From assembly GCA_001579985.1 (NCBI GenBank), contig LRSR01003097.1, positions 1-36,840 on the forward strand: DNA of 36,840 bases, given 5' to 3'. A model generated the notes under the pieces. The model was not told the DNA's origin. It was given only the letters and a program-made list of their open reading frames with translations, and did no database searches. This document shows positions 33,156 to 36,840 of this stretch, piece by piece. The DNA comes from Hypsibius dujardini. Taxonomy: Eukaryota; Tardigrada; Eutardigrada; Parachela; Hypsibiidae. Positions within the stretch are counted from its first letter, which is position 1; each line of letters begins with the position of its first letter. A program made the translations under genes and the position numbers.

Positions 33156-34211
33156 ATGATTGAGATCGCTGCGACACCATTCCCGTACCCCTTGGCTCCC
33201 AACGGTAAAACGGCCCTCGTCATCATCGACATGTAACGCGACTTTATCGAACCAGGCGGTTTCGGGGCCTCGCTGGGTAATGACGTCACCCTGCTTCAAA
33301 GCACCGTGAACCCCATCGCCAACCTTCTGCGGGTATGGCGGGCCCGTCGATGGCCAGTCGTATACACTCGCGAATCTCACAGGGCGGACCTCTCAGACTG
33401 CCCACCATCCAAACGCCTGCGTGGTTCACCGGCACTGCGAATCGGTGAGCTCGGCCCCATGGGGCGGCTGCTGATCCACGGCGAAGTCGGTACAGGGATA
33501 ATCGACTGTCTCGCACCGCAAGCGGGCGAGCTGGTAATCGATAAGCCTGGCAAGGGGATGTTCTATGCGACCGGACTGCACGAAAAGTTACAGGTAAGTG
33601 CTTTTGCTTCATCCAGTGCCTTTACAGGTCCCAGCCAGTTTCTTCGAACAGTTGTGCCGCTGGAGGAGGGGCAGAATATAATCCGAAGACGTTCATGGAC
33701 CTTGGGTGCGAGATGTTTTAGGGCGACCTTTAACTTTTTTAAACCGTGGCTGCGGAATGTGTGCTTTGTTTTCAACAGAAACCAAAAATAATACCCATCA
33801 AAAGAAGTCTCCACCCCTCTCCGCGCGATAATCTCGTTCGCCCGGGAATAGCCCCCACTCGCGAACAGCCCACCCACATAATAGTCATAACTCGTGAACA
33901 TCTCTTCCCCCCTCCCTGATAACCTTTTTTATTTTCTTTTTTTCTAAACGAGCCCTTGGTTACAGGTAGAAGGAGTGACGCATTTGGTCTTCACTGGCGT
34001 GACCACGGAAGTCTGTGTGCAGACCTCAATGCGCGAAGCGAATGATCGCGGCTACCATTGTCTGCTGGTGGAGGACGCTACCCAAAGCTACTTCCCGACG
34101 TTCAAGGCGGCCACTCTGGCGATGATCGTCGCACAGGGTGCGATAGTCGGCTGGCATACGTCCAGTGAGATTATTCTGACAAGTTTGGCGCGTCTTCCGC
34201 TCCCGGTGTGA
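33156..34211 (+). pseudogene. Isochorismatase-family cysteine hydrolase gene with a TAA in the active-site motif
   Basis: Exon 1 (33156-33593) and exon 2 (33966-34211) join in phase 0 across a 372-bp intron with gtaagt and ttacag sites. The product would be 227 codons, normal for the family. ATG 33156 starts MIEIAATPFPYPLAPNGKTA, then LVIIDM followed by TAA at 33234-33236, where the family has Gln in D-M-Q-x-D-F, then [13 protein letters not shown]. The rest is intact: [39 protein letters not shown] (catalytic Lys) and [19 protein letters not shown] (catalytic Cys). Asp, Lys and Cys are all retained, so only one codon is broken. The family hydrolyses amides of small acids; the substrate here is unknown. 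A bacterial or fungal origin by transfer is possible, though the gene now has an intron. Confidence 0.85.
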
Positions 34212-35166
34212 TTCTGTAGGTGTTGTGGTTGCAATACTTGTGGTAGATTAACAAAAACAGACTGCCAGTCGTTAAATGGAAGAAAATATTTAAAAATAAG
34301 TTCAAGTAATAAGGGACGGTAACGAATAAATTTTTTTCGGGTCAATAGGCAAGTTTTAATTTTAGAGCTTGCGGCCAAGTTTTTGTTTTTAGCTTTACCA
34401 AAGATTAGTTCCTTTGCCCGGTAAGTAAACTCAAACTCCTCCGTCCGTGCCTGACCTCGAGTAGAGATAACACACGTGGCTGTTCGAGTCTTTCGGTATT
34501 GTAATGACGGAAGAATTCAAACTGCAGGATCCCTATGTTGTCTGTGTCTCACCGCATTGTAACATTCTGCTTTCTTTGAGACTCTTAAACCGGTCACGGC
34601 CTGCAAGCTTGCCATAATCTCATTTCCATACAATGACGCGTGCCAGTACAAGACCAGAAGCAGGAGACCGCATTGTTCCAGTCCTGCGCCGAAATCTTTC
34701 GGGCCCCAAAAAATCCGAATTGTCGGGAAAATTGATTTTCGGGCGGGTTCGGGACATTTCAGTTTTGGGTGAGTTTGGGAAGTTTGACTGGCCGGGCCAG
34801 TGTGGTCCACACTAAAGATACTGTTTCAAAAGTGCCTGATAACTTAATGAGAAGTGATCCATGAATCTATTCACGCTGCAAACCTTTCACCAGCTCGGCA
34901 AAGGCTAACCAGACACTCGTTCAGTGTATGGGAAAATCCATGCAGAGTCAATGAATAGATCATGACCATTGGCCACTATCTAAAAACTACTTACCTGACC
35001 AGTCCATATGTAATAAACGAGTAAACGACACAATTTCCGTTTTATTGACGCTGCTACAATATTCTACGCAAGCCAGCGGAAATTTTCCGAAATAAACTCC
35101 AGCTATACCACGCTAGAAGCGCGGTAAAGCGACTCCATTTATTCTGTGAAGTGGGAAATTGTATAA
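34212..35166. other. Spacer, no gene seen
   Basis: No conserved frame. An attaacaaaaac patch and cggg-rich text at 34690-34800 (cgggcgggttcgggacattt) resembles 36560-36625, suggesting a simple repeat or a small dispersed element. Confidence 0.45.
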
Positions 35167-35168
35167 TA

Positions 35169-36392
35169 CGAGGGGCACTCCCTAAGTCTTGTCACTTGAA
35201 TTTTTTTTAAAAGAATGACAGCGGCATTCACTGTTTGATTTATGCCGTTAAGTAACGGAATAAGTGGGGTGATTTAGATTTAAAAAAGTAGGGCGTTGCG
35301 AGCCACTGGCGAGACAAGAACGTGCTCGCACGCAGGCCACTACACGCACGTTGTTTGTCTCATTGCCACCACACCATGATGAATTCCATTTTCGCTCTTC
35401 GTGCAGCGATCTTCCATAATTTTAAAAATGGTTTATCACCTCAGAAATCTTTTGACCGCTTGCAGAAGACTTTTGGAGGACACAAGGTACCATCGAAAAG
35501 AACTGTTCAACGTTGGTTTTGGGCGCTGCGTGAAGGAAGATGTGAGTTGGAAGATTTGCCACAATCTTGAAGACGCCCGACGGTTGTCACTCCTGAATTA
35601 AATTGCCGCCGTGGATCATTTCATCACCGATTATCCCCATTCATCATACCAGGTGGTTCAGCGTGAATTTTTGATCAGTTCATTGAGGATAAAACTGATT
35701 TTGAAACGGAAACTTCAGATGAAAAAGGTCTGTAGTCGCTGGGTGCCGCACAGTCTCTCCGAGAACCAGAAGCAGGACCGGTTGAATTTCGTCCTGGATT
35801 TCCTGAAAGCATATGGTGAGGGCTATGAAAGACGTTTGAAAGAGCTCGTCACTGATGACGAGATGTGGGCTTATTATTAAGATCCTCTTTCTAAGCGGCA
35901 GTCCATGCAGTGGGTGAAGAAAGAGGATCCTCGCCCTACGAAAGTTCGTTGCTCGAGAATTGCGAAGAAGAAACGCTCAAGCGCAAGCGAGGGAAAATGG
36001 AACTTCGTGGGTTAAAACTACACCACGATAACGCCTCTAACCATAAGGCGGAATCGACCACCGGGTTTCTCAAGAAATAAAAATTCAAAATTTTGCCTCA
36101 GCCGGCTTATTCGCCAGACTTGTGCCCCTGTTTTTTTTCTGTTACTAAAGTTAGAAGAAACCTTGCGGGGAAAGAGATTTCAATCTGAAGACGAACTTCA
36201 CTGCGCTATGACAGGCGTCTCTGGGAGCTAGGGAAAGATGGATTTTCAGCTGTTTTCCAGACTTGGCTCTCCCGTTTTGAAAAGTGTATTCGGTTTAAGG
36301 TGACTACGTTGAAGTCGGTGAATTAAAATCATTAGATTGTTTGGCCGTTCATTTTAAAAAATCAAGTGACAAGACTTAGGAAGAGCCCCTCG
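35169..36392 (+). mobile_element. Mariner-family (Tc1/mariner) element, internally deleted
   Basis: The 31-bp left TIR (35169-35199, cgaggggcactccctaagtc...) matches the inverted right TIR (36362-36392) at 29 of 31 positions. Both sides are bordered by TA (35167-35168 and 36393-36394), the mariner target duplication. The length is 1224 bp, slightly short for a full mariner. Confidence 0.95.
35376..36215 (+). pseudogene. Mariner transposase, dead copy
   Basis: Fragments in order: an N-terminal helix-turn-helix region (ATG at 35376; SPQKSFDRLQKTFGG, KRTVQRWFWALREG) ending in TGA 35568; a second HTH piece in a shifted frame; KVCSRWVPHSLSENQKQ; the first catalytic block LVTDDEMWAYY followed by TAA; SKRQSMQWVKKEDPRP; the second block LHHDNAS; and YSPDLCPC, after which a T run shifts the frame and removes the final catalytic Asp. 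KLEETLRGKRF can still be read one frame over. Several stops, frameshifts and a probable internal deletion between PRPTKV and HHDNA make it inactive. Confidence 0.92.
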
Positions 36393-36394
36393 TA

Positions 36395-36840
36395 GCATGA
36401 CCTTTGGATTTGTGGACCACACCATCCCGGTTGAAGACCATTTCAATCCTTTGAAAAGTCGTTGTTTTGTAACATTAATAAGTCCCTCCGTAACATTGGC
36501 CAGAAGCGTAAGATTTCTAAAATTTCTAGTTAATAAGATGTTTTTCGGTGAATGCTCTATTTCGGGTTTCCGGTCGGGTTCAGGATGGGTTCGGGCAGAA
36601 TTAAAAATGTCGTTTCGGGTCTCGGGTTGCGCCATGGAAATGAAATTTTGGTGTAAGACTGCTTTGTTCTCAGGGCAGGGCATGAAAAAATAATCCGGCA
36701 GTGGCGTGCCGAGGTCTGGCCGGAGGGTGGTGCAGTTTCATGTCCCAGACGACAAGTTATTTCATTAATTAGAAACATTGCCTTAGGGACAAAAAGTATT
36801 GCCCGGACCAATTTTAATGCTCTCCCCGTCAAATGCTCAT
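36395..36840. other. Right end of window, no gene seen
   Basis: It contains the cggg-rich stretch near 36560-36625 that resembles 34690-34800. Overlapping short frames on both strands have no recognisable content. Confidence 0.4.

Overview
The window is nuclear DNA of an invertebrate animal. Genes are split by many short GT-AG introns, one tRNA gene carries an intron, and the spaces between genes are full of transposon remains. A tardigrade or another small ecdysozoan would fit, but that is an inference and not something the sequence proves. There are no operons, ribosome binding sites or CRISPR arrays.

The main content, about 0.6-26.7 kb, is a cluster of related cell-surface receptor genes. 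Their proteins have a signal peptide, an ANF_receptor-type (type I periplasmic-binding fold) ectodomain, the juxtamembrane W-P-G...P-x-C-G-Y motif seen in natriuretic-peptide receptors and membrane guanylyl cyclases, and one membrane helix. After that they stop, with no kinase-homology or cyclase domain in reach. Receptor A (589-1457, +, 3' part only) and receptor B (2514-8072, +, 12 exons, 536 aa) end in cytoplasmic tails of about 26-37 aa. Receptors C (15647 down to about 11616, -, 10 exons) and D (24459 down to about 20393, -, 10 exons) share identical intron phases and nearly identical exon lengths, and seem to end right after the membrane helix. Two orphan pieces lie beside them: an exon-7 copy at 9808-9858 (-) and a stop-containing exon 1 at 26398-26737 (+). 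The layout is A> B> (<frag) <C <D (frag>). This looks like a family growing by tandem and inverted duplication, with conversion and decay.

Between and beyond the receptors lie an intron-containing tRNA-Pro(CGG) at 8737-8839, three solo LTRs each with a perfect 4-bp target duplication, a 151-bp MITE whose empty site survives in a second repeat copy, two fold-back elements, a duplicated repeat of about 1.2 kb, tRNA-like SINE candidates, and a (CAGA)n expansion in intron 2 of D.

The right third holds a DNA transposon of a family I cannot name (about 27573-28840, TIRs containing TGACGTCA, a broken zinc-finger ORF), a decayed SET/SMYD-like gene on the minus strand (29854-31647) cut by one solo LTR, two cysteine-rich exon candidates (32132-32644), an isochorismatase-family cysteine hydrolase gene (33156-34211) with one TAA inside its active-site motif, and a dead mariner element (35169-36392) with 31-bp TIRs and TA target duplications.
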